DNA of 16,940 nt from JAXHLG01 sp046497225 (GCA_046497225.1 JAWOGA010000085.1:1-16940), one strand, 5' to 3'; numbered from the stretch's first letter, positions 1 to 6,537 are shown. Notes: generated by a model from the sequence alone, not told the origin. Numbers and translations: made by a program.

Positions 1-72
1 AAATATGATTTATTAGAAATTATATGAATCCATTAATTTTTCTATTTGGTTATAAGCTGAAAAAAACTCTTT

Positions 73-109
73 AAACCCGCCAAACTAGGCTTGTCGGGTT
101 TATTTTTTT
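73..109 (+). terminator. Intrinsic terminator of an upstream off-window gene
   Basis: AAACCCG (73-79) pairs with CGGGTTT (95-101). The loop contains a partly complementary CAAAC/GCTTG, and seven T follow at 103-109. This is the standard layout of a rho-independent terminator for a plus-strand gene whose body lies before the window. Bases 1-72 show no recognisable coding signal. Confidence 0.75.
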
Positions 110-130
110 AAAATGGGGTCTTGGGGGGGC

Positions 131-168
131 AAATCCACCCTAGTCCTCCTTTGCGAAAGGAGGGATTT
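131..168. repeat. Hairpin repeat, REP-like
   Basis: CCTCCTTT (145-152) and AAAGGAGG (156-163) form a perfect 8-bp stem around GCG. A second pair, AAATCC (131-136) and GGATTT (163-168), can close an outer stem. It is preceded by a run of seven G. No T tract follows, so it is not a terminator. The form resembles dispersed palindromic elements common in bacterial spacers, but only one copy is seen here, so the repeat assignment is inference. It ends 29 bases before the nuclease start codon and holds an anti-Shine-Dalgarno-like CCTCC. Confidence 0.4.
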
Positions 169-197
169 CAAAAGCATTTGCAATTAAAAGGTAGTTT

Positions 198-1682
198 ATG
201 AAAACTCTAACCAAATCAAATTTTTTAAAATTTTGGCAGTGCCCGAAGGCGCTGTGGCTTTCTACGTATAGGAAGGATTTGATTCCGGAGGTTGATGAGA
301 ATCGGCAGGCGGTTTTTGAAGCGGGTTTTGAGGTGGAGGAGTATGCTTATCGGTTGTTTCCGGAGGGGGAAAAGGTCTCTGAAGAAGAGAATAGCGACAT
401 TGGGGAGGAGATTGGGAAGACTAAAGAGTTGATTAAAAACAAGAAGCCGGTTGTTTTTCAGCCGGTTTTTTCAGCCGGCAATTTGTTTTGCCGGTGCGAT
501 GTAATTGAGTATGACGAGGAGAAAGAGGTTTGGAATGTTTATGAGGTCAAAAGCTCTACCAAGACGCAGAAAATTCATTATTACGATCTGGCTTTCCAGA
601 AAGTTTGTTTGGAGAGAGCCGGTTTGAAGGTGGGAAATTTGAGCGTGATTCATGTTGACAACAGTTATGTCAAGCAAGGCGGGATCGACCCGGAGAAACT
701 GCTTAAAGTTGAAGATGTTACCGAAAAGGTGGAAAAAGTTGAAGAAGAAGTCAAAGAGATGATCAAGCAAGCATTTGAGGTGCTTGAAAAAGACGGGGAG
801 CCGGAGGCGCGAATTTTGCGGCAGTGCGATAATCCCTATGAGTGCGATTTCAAGCATTATTGTTTGAGTGAGGTGGAGGTTGACTCCATTTATGCCATCA
901 GCAGCGCTTTGGGCGCCAAGAAGTTAGATCAACTGCTGGATAGGGAAATTCTTAAAGTTCAGGATATTCCGGAGGAAATGCTGGATAAGAAAAAGCTTTG
1001 GCTGCACAAGGAAGCGGTTGTAAATGACTCTATCCACAAGGAGAAGGAAAACATTAATAAGGAATTGAGCAAACTGGAATACCCGCTCTATTTCTTGGAC
1101 TATGAAACCTACGGACCGGCGATTCCCATGTTTGACGGATACAAGCCCTACCAGAGAATCGTGTTTCAATATTCACTGCATGTCCAAAGAGAGCCGGGCG
1201 GGGAGGTGGAGCATTATGAATTTCTGGCCAAAGAAGGGGAAGACCCGGCTTGTAAGCTGTCCCGAAGTCTGGCGCGGCAAGTTGGAGAAAAGGGCAGTTT
1301 TATTGTTTGGTATGCGGCTTTTGAAAAGGGATGTAATCGGGAGATGGGAGAGAGATGTCCGGAATTTCGGGATTTTTATCGGGATGTTAATAATAGAATA
1401 TATGACCTGATGGAGATCTTTAAAAAAAGTTATTATGTTCACAAGGATTTTAAAGCCAGCGCTTCCCTGAAATATGTTTTGCCGGTGATGGCGCCGGAAC
1501 TTTCTTATAAAGATCTGGATATCCAGGAAGGCGGAACCGCTTCCAATCGCTGGGCAAAAATGATACAATCTAAAACAAGCGAGGAGGAAAAAGAAAAAAT
1601 ATACCAAGACCTTTTGAAATATTGCGAATTAGACACTCTGGCGATGGTGAGGATTTTGGAAGAGTTGAGAGGAGGGGTTTAA
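198..1682 (+). CDS. DUF2779 protein: Cas4-like PD-(D/E)XK nuclease fused to a DEDD-type exonuclease domain
   Basis: This 494-residue cytoplasmic protein has two nuclease-like domains. The N-terminal part (about 1-225) looks like a Cas4/RecB-type PD-(D/E)XK nuclease. It has Cys15 in FWQCPKALW, Asp101 after a long strand, the E-V-K triad end at 116-118, a downstream Gln134, and a cysteine cluster at 210, 216 and 222. Together with Cys15 these four cysteines match the pattern that holds a 4Fe-4S cluster in Cas4-like proteins. The C-terminal part (about 295-492) fits the DUF2779 family and carries DEDD-exonuclease-like residues: Asp301-Tyr-Glu303, Asp403 and Tyr475-x3-Asp479. A charged helical linker joins the two. 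All expected catalytic residues are present, so both domains may be active. The substrate is unknown, although DNA processing or repair is the obvious inference. No cas genes or repeats lie nearby. A weak AAGG precedes the ATG. Confidence 0.85.
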   Translation: MKTLTKSNFLKFWQCPKALWLSTYRKDLIPEVDENRQAVFEAGFEVEEYAYRLFPEGEKVSEEENSDIGEEIGKTKELIKNKKPVVFQPVFSAGNLFCRCDVIEYDEEKEVWNVYEVKSSTKTQKIHYYDLAFQKVCLERAGLKVGNLSVIHVDNSYVKQGGIDPEKLLKVEDVTEKVEKVEEEVKEMIKQAFEVLEKDGEPEARILRQCDNPYECDFKHYCLSEVEVDSIYAISSALGAKKLDQLLDREILKVQDIPEEMLDKKKLWLHKEAVVNDSIHKEKENINKELSKLEYPLYFLDYETYGPAIPMFDGYKPYQRIVFQYSLHVQREPGGEVEHYEFLAKEGEDPACKLSRSLARQVGEKGSFIVWYAAFEKGCNREMGERCPEFRDFYRDVNNRIYDLMEIFKKSYYVHKDFKASASLKYVLPVMAPELSYKDLDIQEGGTASNRWAKMIQSKTSEEEKEKIYQDLLKYCELDTLAMVRILEELRGGV

Positions 1683-1762
1683 AGATTGTGTAAAACTAAA
1701 ATTAAGGACTTTCAATTCGAAACGTATTAATGTGAGGTGGAGTAAATGTTTAACATACTGAA

Positions 1763-2005
1763 ATGTTTTATATCTTTTTAAAGATTTTTGCAATTGGAAC
1801 CGTGGTGCTTTTGGCGGCTATGGCGGTCAACTTTTTGGCTAATTTTTTTGGAATTGAAACCTGGTATAGTTTTATTGGAAAGATTCGAGAAAATGGTTTT
1901 TTGAAAACTCTGGAGGCAAAGTGGCTTCATTTGTTTTTCTTGGTTTTTGCCTATCCTTTTATTTTGGGGTTGGTAGCTTATTGGATTTATAAATTTTTAG
2001 ATTAA
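1763..2005 (+). CDS. Small two-helix membrane protein, unknown function
   Basis: This 80-residue protein has one hydrophobic segment at about 3-30 and a second at about 55-78. They are separated by a short amphipathic stretch with WYSFIGKIRENGF. The family is not recognised. The start is uncertain. The only good ribosome-binding sequence (AGGTGGAG, about 1735-1742) sits correctly for another ATG at 1746, which opens an 11-codon frame ending in TAA at 1779. The ATG used here lies inside that short frame and has no site of its own. Either translation is coupled, or a -1 slip on the TTTTT run at 1775-1779 joins the frames, or an indel has altered the N-terminus. Coding potential from 1781 on is clear because the hydrophobic pattern is well formed. 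Confidence 0.6.
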   Translation: MFYIFLKIFAIGTVVLLAAMAVNFLANFFGIETWYSFIGKIRENGFLKTLEAKWLHLFFLVFAYPFILGLVAYWIYKFLD

Positions 2006-2046
2006 TCTTGATGAATCAAGAATGTCTTGCTCCCGGTTTTTCATAA

Positions 2047-2075
2047 TTGAAATTTTTATTTTTCTGTTTTGTAAT
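2047..2075 (+). promoter_or_regulatory. Promoter of the membrane microprotein gene
   Basis: TTGAAA (2047-2052), a 17-base spacer and TGTAAT (2070-2075) form a sigma-70-type promoter. The same -35 box and spacing recur before the winged-helix gene at 3043, within a duplicated segment. Confidence 0.55.
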
Positions 2076-2127
2076 TGTAATTAGATTAGGCAAAAGTTTT
2101 ATGCAAATTTAATTTAATTTTAGGCTT

Positions 2128-2202
2128 ATGAGCAGGTTTTTGTTTTTTGGTATAGGCTTTCTTTTACTCGGTTTTGCGGTTTGGTTTTACATGAAGAAAT
2201 AG
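2128..2202 (+). CDS. 24-residue single-helix membrane microprotein, paralogous to the start of the winged-helix protein
   Basis: ATG at 2128 opens 24 codons ending in TAG at 2200. The peptide is almost one transmembrane helix, with GFLLLGFAVWF at its core and MKK at the end. It matches the N-terminus of the protein at 3114, which has FLFF, then GGFAVWF in the same register. The DNA upstream also matches: TTGAAA promoter, TTTATGCAAA, and TTTTAGGCTTATG at the start codon. The reading frame was kept while the rest of the gene is absent, so it is either a functional microprotein or a truncated copy. AGG, seven bases before the ATG, could serve as the ribosome site. Confidence 0.5.
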   Translation: MSRFLFFGIGFLLLGFAVWFYMKK

Positions 2203-2428
2203 ATATTGTATTTTGAGAAATAGAAAAACTTGAAAAAGGAAATCATTTATGTTAGATTTTCAGTAGATTTAGTCGGAATAGGATAATTGCAAGATAAAAA
2301 ACAAGAAATAAATACAGAATTGACTGCGGACTTATTTTAAGATAACGATAAAGATCATTTCCAATAAAATAAATATATGTAAAAGACAATAAATCTGGTA
2401 GCAGGTCTAATTTTTGTTTAGTTTGCCC

Positions 2429-2479
2429 CTGCCGCAAGAATAATAAAATAATAAAATGCGGCAGTTTAATATATATAAT
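2429..2479 (+). promoter_or_regulatory. Inverted repeat and -10 box before the lipoprotein gene
   Basis: CTGCCGCA (2429-2436) and TGCGGCAG (2457-2464) are perfect 8-base inverted arms around an A/T-only spacer. A consensus TATAAT lies at 2474-2479, 21 bases before the lipoprotein ATG. No good -35 box is found at the normal distance: the place is occupied by the inverted repeat, which could be an activator or repressor site. The remaining bases 2203-2428 show nothing recognisable. Confidence 0.4.
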
Positions 2480-2499
2480 AAAAATTAATAAGAAGAAAT

Positions 2500-2937
2500 A
2501 TGAAAAAAAAGGTATTTGCGATGACAGCGGTTTTTGCCGCAGCCTTTTTCCTGGCCGGGTGCGGTGAACAGGAAGGAAATAATCAGCAACAAACTCCTCA
2601 AGGCACTGAAGGAGGTCAAATGAATGAACCTTCTCCTTCTCCCGCTCCGCAACCACAACAGCCACAAGAAACAGAGCCATCCCCGCAACCTTCTCCTTCT
2701 CCACAACCACAGGGAGGAACGGAGATTGAGCCGGAAATGATGCCTGAAGATGAAATGGATTCTGAGGGAGAAATGGAAAATGAGGCTGACGATGAGACAA
2801 TGGAAGGAAGTTTGGAAACTGAAGAAGAAACAGACGAATCTTCAGGAAATGAATCAGGCGATTTAGAAGAAGACGGAGCTATGGAGAATGAGGAAGAGGA
2901 TAGTCAAAACACAGAAGGATCTGTCAATAGTTTTTAA
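2500..2937 (+). CDS. Acidic, proline-rich lipoprotein
   Basis: This 145-residue protein has a clear lipoprotein signal: KKK at 2-4, a hydrophobic stretch, and the lipobox LAGC with the lipidated Cys at residue 21. The mature part is low-complexity. About residues 24-75 are rich in Gln, Pro and Ser with repeated SPSP and PQPQ units. About residues 78-140 are dominated by Glu and Asp with interspersed Met and Ser. No folded domain is visible. It would be anchored on the outer face of the cytoplasmic membrane as a flexible, highly negative stalk. Cation binding or a spacer role is possible, but there is no direct evidence. It is a single-gene unit with its own TATAAT box and a strong terminator 50 bases after the stop. 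The long minus-strand open frame through it is a by-product of its composition. Confidence 0.8.
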   Translation: MKKKVFAMTAVFAAAFFLAGCGEQEGNNQQQTPQGTEGGQMNEPSPSPAPQPQQPQETEPSPQPSPSPQPQGGTEIEPEMMPEDEMDSEGEMENEADDETMEGSLETEEETDESSGNESGDLEEDGAMENEEEDSQNTEGSVNSF

Positions 2938-2986
2938 TGGTTTAAAAATTAAAAAATTATTTTTTGATTTAACCAAGAAAAAATTT

Positions 2987-3023
2987 AAAAAAACAAGCGC
3001 GCTTTTTGGCTCGCTTGTTTTTT
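2987..3023 (+). terminator. Intrinsic terminator after the lipoprotein gene
   Basis: AAAAAACAAGCG (2988-2999) pairs with CGCTTGTTTTTT (3012-3023), with a further GC pair inside the loop after one mismatch. The stem ends in a T tract. It closes the lipoprotein unit just before the promoter of the next gene. Confidence 0.85.
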
Positions 3024-3042
3024 GATGTTTAAATTCCGGTGA

Positions 3043-3071
3043 TTGAAATTTTTATTTTTGCGGTTTATAAT
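3043..3071 (+). promoter_or_regulatory. Strong promoter of the winged-helix gene
   Basis: TTGAAA (3043-3048), exactly 17 bases, and the consensus TATAAT (3066-3071) give one of the best promoters in the window. The predicted transcript start is near 3078, leaving a leader of about 36 bases. Confidence 0.75.
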
Positions 3072-3113
3072 AAGGTAAAAGGTTTATGCAAAATTTAATC
3101 TTGTTTTAGGCTT

Positions 3114-3491
3114 ATGTTTAAATTTTTATTTTTTATTGCTGGCGCTTTCTTGGGTGGTTTCGCGGTTTGGTTTCGTGTGTGCAAATATACTCCTGATTGC
3201 GAGAAAGAAATAGAAGGAATCGGGGAGGAGTTGGAAAAAGAGGCTCAAGAAGAAGAATTTTCCGGATTAGAGGAGTACAACGCTAAGAAAGGGGAAGAAA
3301 TAAATCAGCGAAAGGAAGAGATTCTTCGAGTGGTAAATAAAAAGGGTTTTATTAAGACCGGCGAAGTTTCGGATATGTTTGATGTCTCCAGAAATACTGC
3401 TTACCGGTATCTTTCCGAACTGGAGAAAGAAGGGAAGATTAAACAGACTAAAAAATTCGGTCGGAGAGTTCGGTACATACTTGCCAAATAA
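3114..3491 (+). CDS. Membrane-anchored winged-helix DNA-binding protein
   Basis: This 125-residue protein begins with one transmembrane helix (about 2-20, ending GGFAVWF) and a short basic/cysteine turn. A strongly acidic helical region follows (about 29-66), then a winged helix-turn-helix (about 66-123). The HTH is visible as IKTGEVSDMFDVSRNTAYRY, with the recognition helix starting at Ser92, and the wing contains the basic strand KKFGRRVRY. This fold is typical of DeoR/MarR-like transcription regulators, but a direct membrane anchor is unusual and implies it binds DNA at the membrane. No ligand domain is present. A near-perfect 14-bp palindrome starts 4 bases after its stop codon and could be its own binding site or a terminator. 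A short copy of its promoter and anchor lies at 2047-2202. The start codon is supported by conservation with that copy. Confidence 0.8.
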   Translation: MFKFLFFIAGAFLGGFAVWFRVCKYTPDCEKEIEGIGEELEKEAQEEEFSGLEEYNAKKGEEINQRKEEILRVVNKKGFIKTGEVSDMFDVSRNTAYRYLSELEKEGKIKQTKKFGRRVRYILAK

Positions 3492-3494
3492 ATT

Positions 3495-3526
3495 TTAATG
3501 TATCATACGATAGTGTGATACATTAA
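3495..3526. promoter_or_regulatory. Palindrome after the winged-helix gene, possible operator or weak terminator
   Basis: Bases 3495-3508 and 3513-3526 form a 14-bp stem around GATA with a single wobble mismatch; the core half-site is TGTATCA. The following T run is short (TTTT interrupted by AA), so termination would be weak. Long dyads of this type are common operators for winged-helix dimers. It also lies about 94 bases before the next gene. Confidence 0.45.
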
Positions 3527-3619
3527 TTTTGGTATTTAAAATGGATAAAAAAGAAGATGAGAATGAATTTAACCGATTCTAGCGGGTAGTTCATTTTTGA
3601 TTAAATATTATTTGTTGCC

Positions 3620-4138
3620 ATGAATATTTTTCTAATGATTGCGATTTTGATTATCGCGGCTGCCGGGGTTTTACATTTATTAAAAGATAGAATTTACACT
3701 CTTATTAACAGGAAAAGCGAAAAATATTCTCCTTATAAAAAAAGGGAATTTTTAATGAATATACCGGAGAGAAAATTTTTTAAAAAACTAAATAAAATAA
3801 AAACCGATGATTACGAAATCTTTCCGCAAGTGCTTTTGAGTAATATAGTTGAAGTTTCTATTTCCGGAAAACAAGCTTTGGCTTGGTGGAATAAAATAAA
3901 CAGAAAAACGATAGATTTTGTTTTCTTTGTGAAGCCGTATTACAAACCTGTTTTGGCAATAGAGTACGATGGAAAAACCCATAATTCTTTTACCCGGAAA
4001 AAAAGAGACGATGAAGTGGGCAAGATATTAAAATCTTCCGGAATTGGAATAATCCACATAAAACACAATAAAAATATAGATTATAAGGAATTAAAACAAG
4101 AAATACATAAAGGCCTGGAAGTCGAAAAAAATTTTTGA
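3620..4138 (+). CDS. Membrane-anchored DUF2726-type PD-(D/E)XK nuclease-like protein
   Basis: This 172-residue protein has an N-terminal transmembrane helix (about 3-21) and a basic linker, then a domain from about 45 to 168 that fits DUF2726, a PD-(D/E)XK nuclease-like family. The visible core residues are Glu50 in the first helix, Asp99 in TIDFVFF, Glu115-x-Asp117 in AIEYDGKTH with His121, and a basic/acidic helix RKKRDDEVGKIL. A final strand GIGIIHIK follows. All core positions are filled, so catalysis is possible but not proven, and DUF2726 proteins generally lack a known substrate. It follows the membrane-anchored winged-helix gene by 128 bases. The two may be co-regulated, since both tether a DNA-interacting fold to the membrane. 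No Shine-Dalgarno sequence precedes the ATG. A 13-codon frame at 3541-3582 upstream is probably not coding. Confidence 0.75.
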   Translation: MNIFLMIAILIIAAAGVLHLLKDRIYTLINRKSEKYSPYKKREFLMNIPERKFFKKLNKIKTDDYEIFPQVLLSNIVEVSISGKQALAWWNKINRKTIDFVFFVKPYYKPVLAIEYDGKTHNSFTRKKRDDEVGKILKSSGIGIIHIKHNKNIDYKELKQEIHKGLEVEKNF

Positions 4139-4157
4139 TATTAAATAATTTTTTTCG
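4123..4157. other. AT-rich inverted repeat at the gene end
   Basis: CGAAAAAAATT (4123-4133) and AATTTTTTTCG (4147-4157) are perfect 11-base arms around a 13-base loop that contains the stop codon of the DUF2726 gene. The A and T runs sit inside the stem, so it could terminate transcription in either direction, but the G+C content of the stem is very low. Confidence 0.3.
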
Positions 4158-4190
4158 GTAAAATCGAAAATAAAAGATTATATTAATTGT

Positions 4191-4766
4191 ATGATTTACA
4201 CTGATAAAATAAAGAGAGCTATTCGATTTGCTATTAAGACGCATGATGTTTACCAAAAACAGAAGCGCAAGGGCAAAGATATCAGCTATATTACCCACCC
4301 CTTGACAGTCGGTTTAATTTTATCCCAAGCCGGAGCTTCAGAGGATGTGATAGTGGCAGGTATACTTCATGACACGATTGAGGACAGTATTGAAGAAAAG
4401 AAAGTCGGAGAAGAAATGTTGAAAGAAAGATTTGGCTCTCGGGTAGCCAAGCTGGTGTTGGATGTTTCCGAAAAAGACAAGGGATTGTTATGGGAGGAGC
4501 GAAAAAAAGAGGCATTAAGAGAATTGAGCGATTTTTCTCGGGAATCGTTGTTGATTAAGTCAGCCGATATTGTAGCCAATTTGAATGAAATGCTGGATGA
4601 CTATGGAAGATACGGGGAAGTGATTTTCGAGCGCTTCAATGGACCCAGGGATAAGGTTATAGGGTATAAATTAAAATCTATTGAGGTTATAACTTCCAGA
4701 TACCCGGGTAACCCGTTAAAAGAAGATCTTCTGGATACCTCGGAGAGAATAAAAGAAATTGTTTGA
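4191..4766 (+). CDS. Small HD-domain protein, (p)ppGpp hydrolase-like (MESH1/SpoT hydrolase type)
   Basis: This 191-residue protein consists of the HD hydrolase domain found at the N-terminus of RelA/SpoT proteins. It has no synthetase, TGS or ACT domain, the same size class as stand-alone MESH1-like hydrolases. The metal ligands are all present: His36 in YITHPL, His60-Asp61 and Asp126 in KSADIVANL. The catalytic pair Glu64-Asp65 in HDTIED is also intact. The expected reaction is removal of the 3'-pyrophosphate from (p)ppGpp with manganese. No synthetase is in the window, so the substrate is inferred from the family. Other HD-type nucleotide hydrolases cannot be excluded. TATATT at 4179-4184 ends seven bases before the ATG, with no leader or ribosome site, so a leaderless transcript is possible. 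Its 3' side faces the antiporter convergently. Confidence 0.8.
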   Translation: MIYTDKIKRAIRFAIKTHDVYQKQKRKGKDISYITHPLTVGLILSQAGASEDVIVAGILHDTIEDSIEEKKVGEEMLKERFGSRVAKLVLDVSEKDKGLLWEERKKEALRELSDFSRESLLIKSADIVANLNEMLDDYGRYGEVIFERFNGPRDKVIGYKLKSIEVITSRYPGNPLKEDLLDTSERIKEIV

Positions 4767-4809
4767 GATTGGTTGATAGATATTGTTTTAGCTGGACTGA
4801 GCAAGATGA

Positions 4810-4841
4810 TTTTTGTTACGTAGCATGTTACGTAACAAAAA
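4810..4841. promoter_or_regulatory. Long palindrome built on GTTACGTA, operator-like
   Basis: TTTTTGTTACGT (4810-4821) and ACGTAACAAAAA (4830-4841) are perfect 12-base arms around an 8-base loop. The unit GTTACGTA also occurs twice in direct order. T runs lie at the 5' ends and A runs at the 3' ends on both strands, the reverse of a terminator, so a protein-binding site is the better reading. It lies 43 bases after the HD protein gene. Confidence 0.4.
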
Positions 4842-5022
4842 TTTTAAGGTTATTTATTTTAAATTAATTTTATAATTGCTTTAAATAAGCCTATTTTTCA
4901 AATTCTTTGCTATACGCTAAAGATTTTTGGCTTTGTAAATTTTGCAAAGGATTGGTTCTGGAGTGGGGTTCTCGGTGAGGCTATTGATAAGGATATTGGT
5001 AATATTTGTCAGATGACTGAAA

Positions 5023-5050
5023 GCAAAGAGCGGTAATATCCGCCTTTCGC
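5023..5050. terminator. Bidirectional terminator-like stem between convergent genes
   Basis: GCGG (5030-5033) pairs with CCGC (5040-5043). After a one-base bulge, AAAG (5025-5028) pairs with CTTT (5044-5047), and an outer GC pair follows after a second bulge. T-rich sequence follows on the plus side (TTGTTTT) and TTTGCTTT on the minus side. It lies 33 bases after the antiporter stop codon. Confidence 0.4.
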
Positions 5051-5082
5051 TTGTTTTGGTCATAAGGATGATATCTCCAGGT

Positions 5083-6537
5083 TTATTGGGATTCGGCAGT
5101 GGAGGAGGGTTGGTTTTGGGAGTTTAAAATTTTAGTTAGAGCTATGGGGGGTAACAGGGTGGTTAAAATAACCATCATTACTATTATAGAAAATATTTCG
5201 TTAGAGATTACTCCCAGACTCATTCCAATGGAAGCAAAAATCAAACCTACTTCTCCTCGAGGAACCATTCCCAAGCCAATTAGCCATTTGTTAGTGCCTG
5301 CCCCGGCAACCGCCCCGGCTAGCATTTTACTGATAATGGCCACTATAGTTAGAATTAATCCGAAAATTAGAGTTTTAACGTCGAATAATAAATCTAGTTG
5401 AACCGCCATTCCTGTCATTACAAAAAATATCGGCACCAATAATTCTCCGATTGGTTCAATTAATTCTTCTATGTGCCTTTTAGCGTGTTTATTCATTGCT
5501 TTGGTTAAGGACTGTTTGAGACCGGGTTCGCAATCTTTGACTTTCTCTTTAACATCATCCACAATTTTAGGATCTTTAAAATAACGGAAATGGACGGCGT
5601 CTAGTATTAATCCGGCGGCAAAAGCTCCCACAATAGGTTCTAACCCAATCAATTTGGCTAGATAGGCAAAAACTAGACAAAAAGAAATTGCTATGGAAAA
5701 TTTCATTTTTACTCCGGTGTTGATTATGGAGAAGAATTTGCTTATGTAGGGAGCTGCAACATTGCCGATGACAATGGATCCCACCAAAAACATCACCGCT
5801 TTAGCTACTATCCAGCTAATCATTCCTATACTGGCTGCCCCGGCAACCACAATATTAGAGACTACAGCTAATATAATTAACCCCAAAATATCATCTATCA
5901 CAGCTGCCCCTAAAACTATTTGAGCTTCCTTTAATTTTAGCTTGCCTAAATCCTTAAAGACCCGGGCGGTGATTCCTACCGAGGTAGCAGTCAAGGTGGC
6001 TCCGAGAAAAATGTAGGCATTTGGGTCAAGCCCCGGAAGCATTAAAGGTCCGATAAAGTAGGTTCCGGCCAAGAAAGGAGCAACCACCCCGATAATTGCT
6101 ACTAGAAAAGATTTTATACCGACTCTTTTCATTTCATTTATGTTTGATTCTAGCCCGATCTGGAATAACAGTATTACAACTCCCAGTTGCGATAAAAAAT
6201 TGATGATAGAATTATCCTTAATAGGCTCGAAAATATTTAATCCTATTAGGGTTAGATTTCCTAGGATTATACCCATTGTTAGTTCTCCCAAAACTGAAGG
6301 CTGTCCCAATTTTTCCACTAATCCGGAAATTTTGGCCGTGATTAGAAGCAGGGCTATCCAAAAGAAAATTATAGCTATGTTTTCTCCATGCCCGGATTCG
6401 TGACCGTCCATAGCAAGAACTCCGGGGGCAGCCGCTATTGCCGCCAAAAGAAAAAAGAAAAATAATTTGTGTTTATAAAAACGGACATTTTTTATTTCTC
6501 CCCTAGATGTATTAATTAATTTTCGAAAATATTTCAT
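5083..6537 (-). CDS. CPA2-family cation/proton antiporter (KefB/NapA-like membrane domain)
   Basis: This 484-residue membrane protein fits the monovalent cation:proton antiporter-2 family. After a basic start and a signal-like segment (about 24-42, ending GVLA) there are about 12-13 hydrophobic helices. Family hallmarks are GQPSVLGEL near residue 78, FQIGLE at 125-130, the unwound-helix stretch TATSVGITARVF at 183-194, and the ion-binding pair Asp215-Asp216 in GAAVIDDILGL. There is no C-terminal TrkA-N/KTN domain, so KefB/KefC-style nucleotide control is absent. A loop at about 325-355 is charged and may face the cytoplasm. The likely role is Na+ or K+ exchange for protons at the cytoplasmic membrane; the ion cannot be read from sequence. 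Its short exported segment HESGHGE is histidine-rich. Transcription comes from the consensus promoter near 6750 through a leader of about 180 bases. Confidence 0.85.
   Translation of the reverse strand: MKYFRKLINTSRGEIKNVRFYKHKLFFFFLLAAIAAAPGVLAMDGHESGHGENIAIIFFWIALLLITAKISGLVEKLGQPSVLGELTMGIILGNLTLIGLNIFEPIKDNSIINFLSQLGVVILLFQIGLESNINEMKRVGIKSFLVAIIGVVAPFLAGTYFIGPLMLPGLDPNAYIFLGATLTATSVGITARVFKDLGKLKLKEAQIVLGAAVIDDILGLIILAVVSNIVVAGAASIGMISWIVAKAVMFLVGSIVIGNVAAPYISKFFSIINTGVKMKFSIAISFCLVFAYLAKLIGLEPIVGAFAAGLILDAVHFRYFKDPKIVDDVKEKVKDCEPGLKQSLTKAMNKHAKRHIEELIEPIGELLVPIFFVMTGMAVQLDLLFDVKTLIFGLILTIVAIISKMLAGAVAGAGTNKWLIGLGMVPRGEVGLIFASIGMSLGVISNEIFSIIVMMVILTTLLPPIALTKILNSQNQPSSTAESQ

Larger units (their letters stand above)
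4767..5082. other. Convergent spacer with two dyads
   Basis: This 316-base spacer separates two genes that point towards each other. It holds the long GTTACGTA palindrome at 4810-4841, a smaller hairpin CTTTGTAAA/TTTGCAAAG at 4931-4949, and a bidirectional terminator-like stem at 5023-5050. No coding frame with a credible start was found. Confidence 0.5.

Noticed and set aside
471..1607. Several minus-strand open frames inside the nuclease gene
   Set aside because: They have no motifs, and the plus strand encodes two domains with all catalytic residues in register.
198..1682. CRISPR-Cas locus suggested by the Cas4-like domain
   Set aside because: No direct-repeat array and no other cas gene are present in the window; Cas4-like nucleases are common outside CRISPR.
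2252..2800. Minus-strand open frame of 182 codons across the lipoprotein
   Set aside because: The plus strand has a textbook lipoprotein signal, a -10 box and a terminator. The antisense frame reflects composition and has no credible start context or motif.
3541..3582. 13-codon frame between the winged-helix and DUF2726 genes
   Set aside because: It has no ribosome site and no motif; a frame of this length is expected by chance in AT-rich spacer.
4810..4841. Terminator of the HD protein gene
   Set aside because: The T and A runs are on the wrong sides of the stem for either strand and no free T tract follows.
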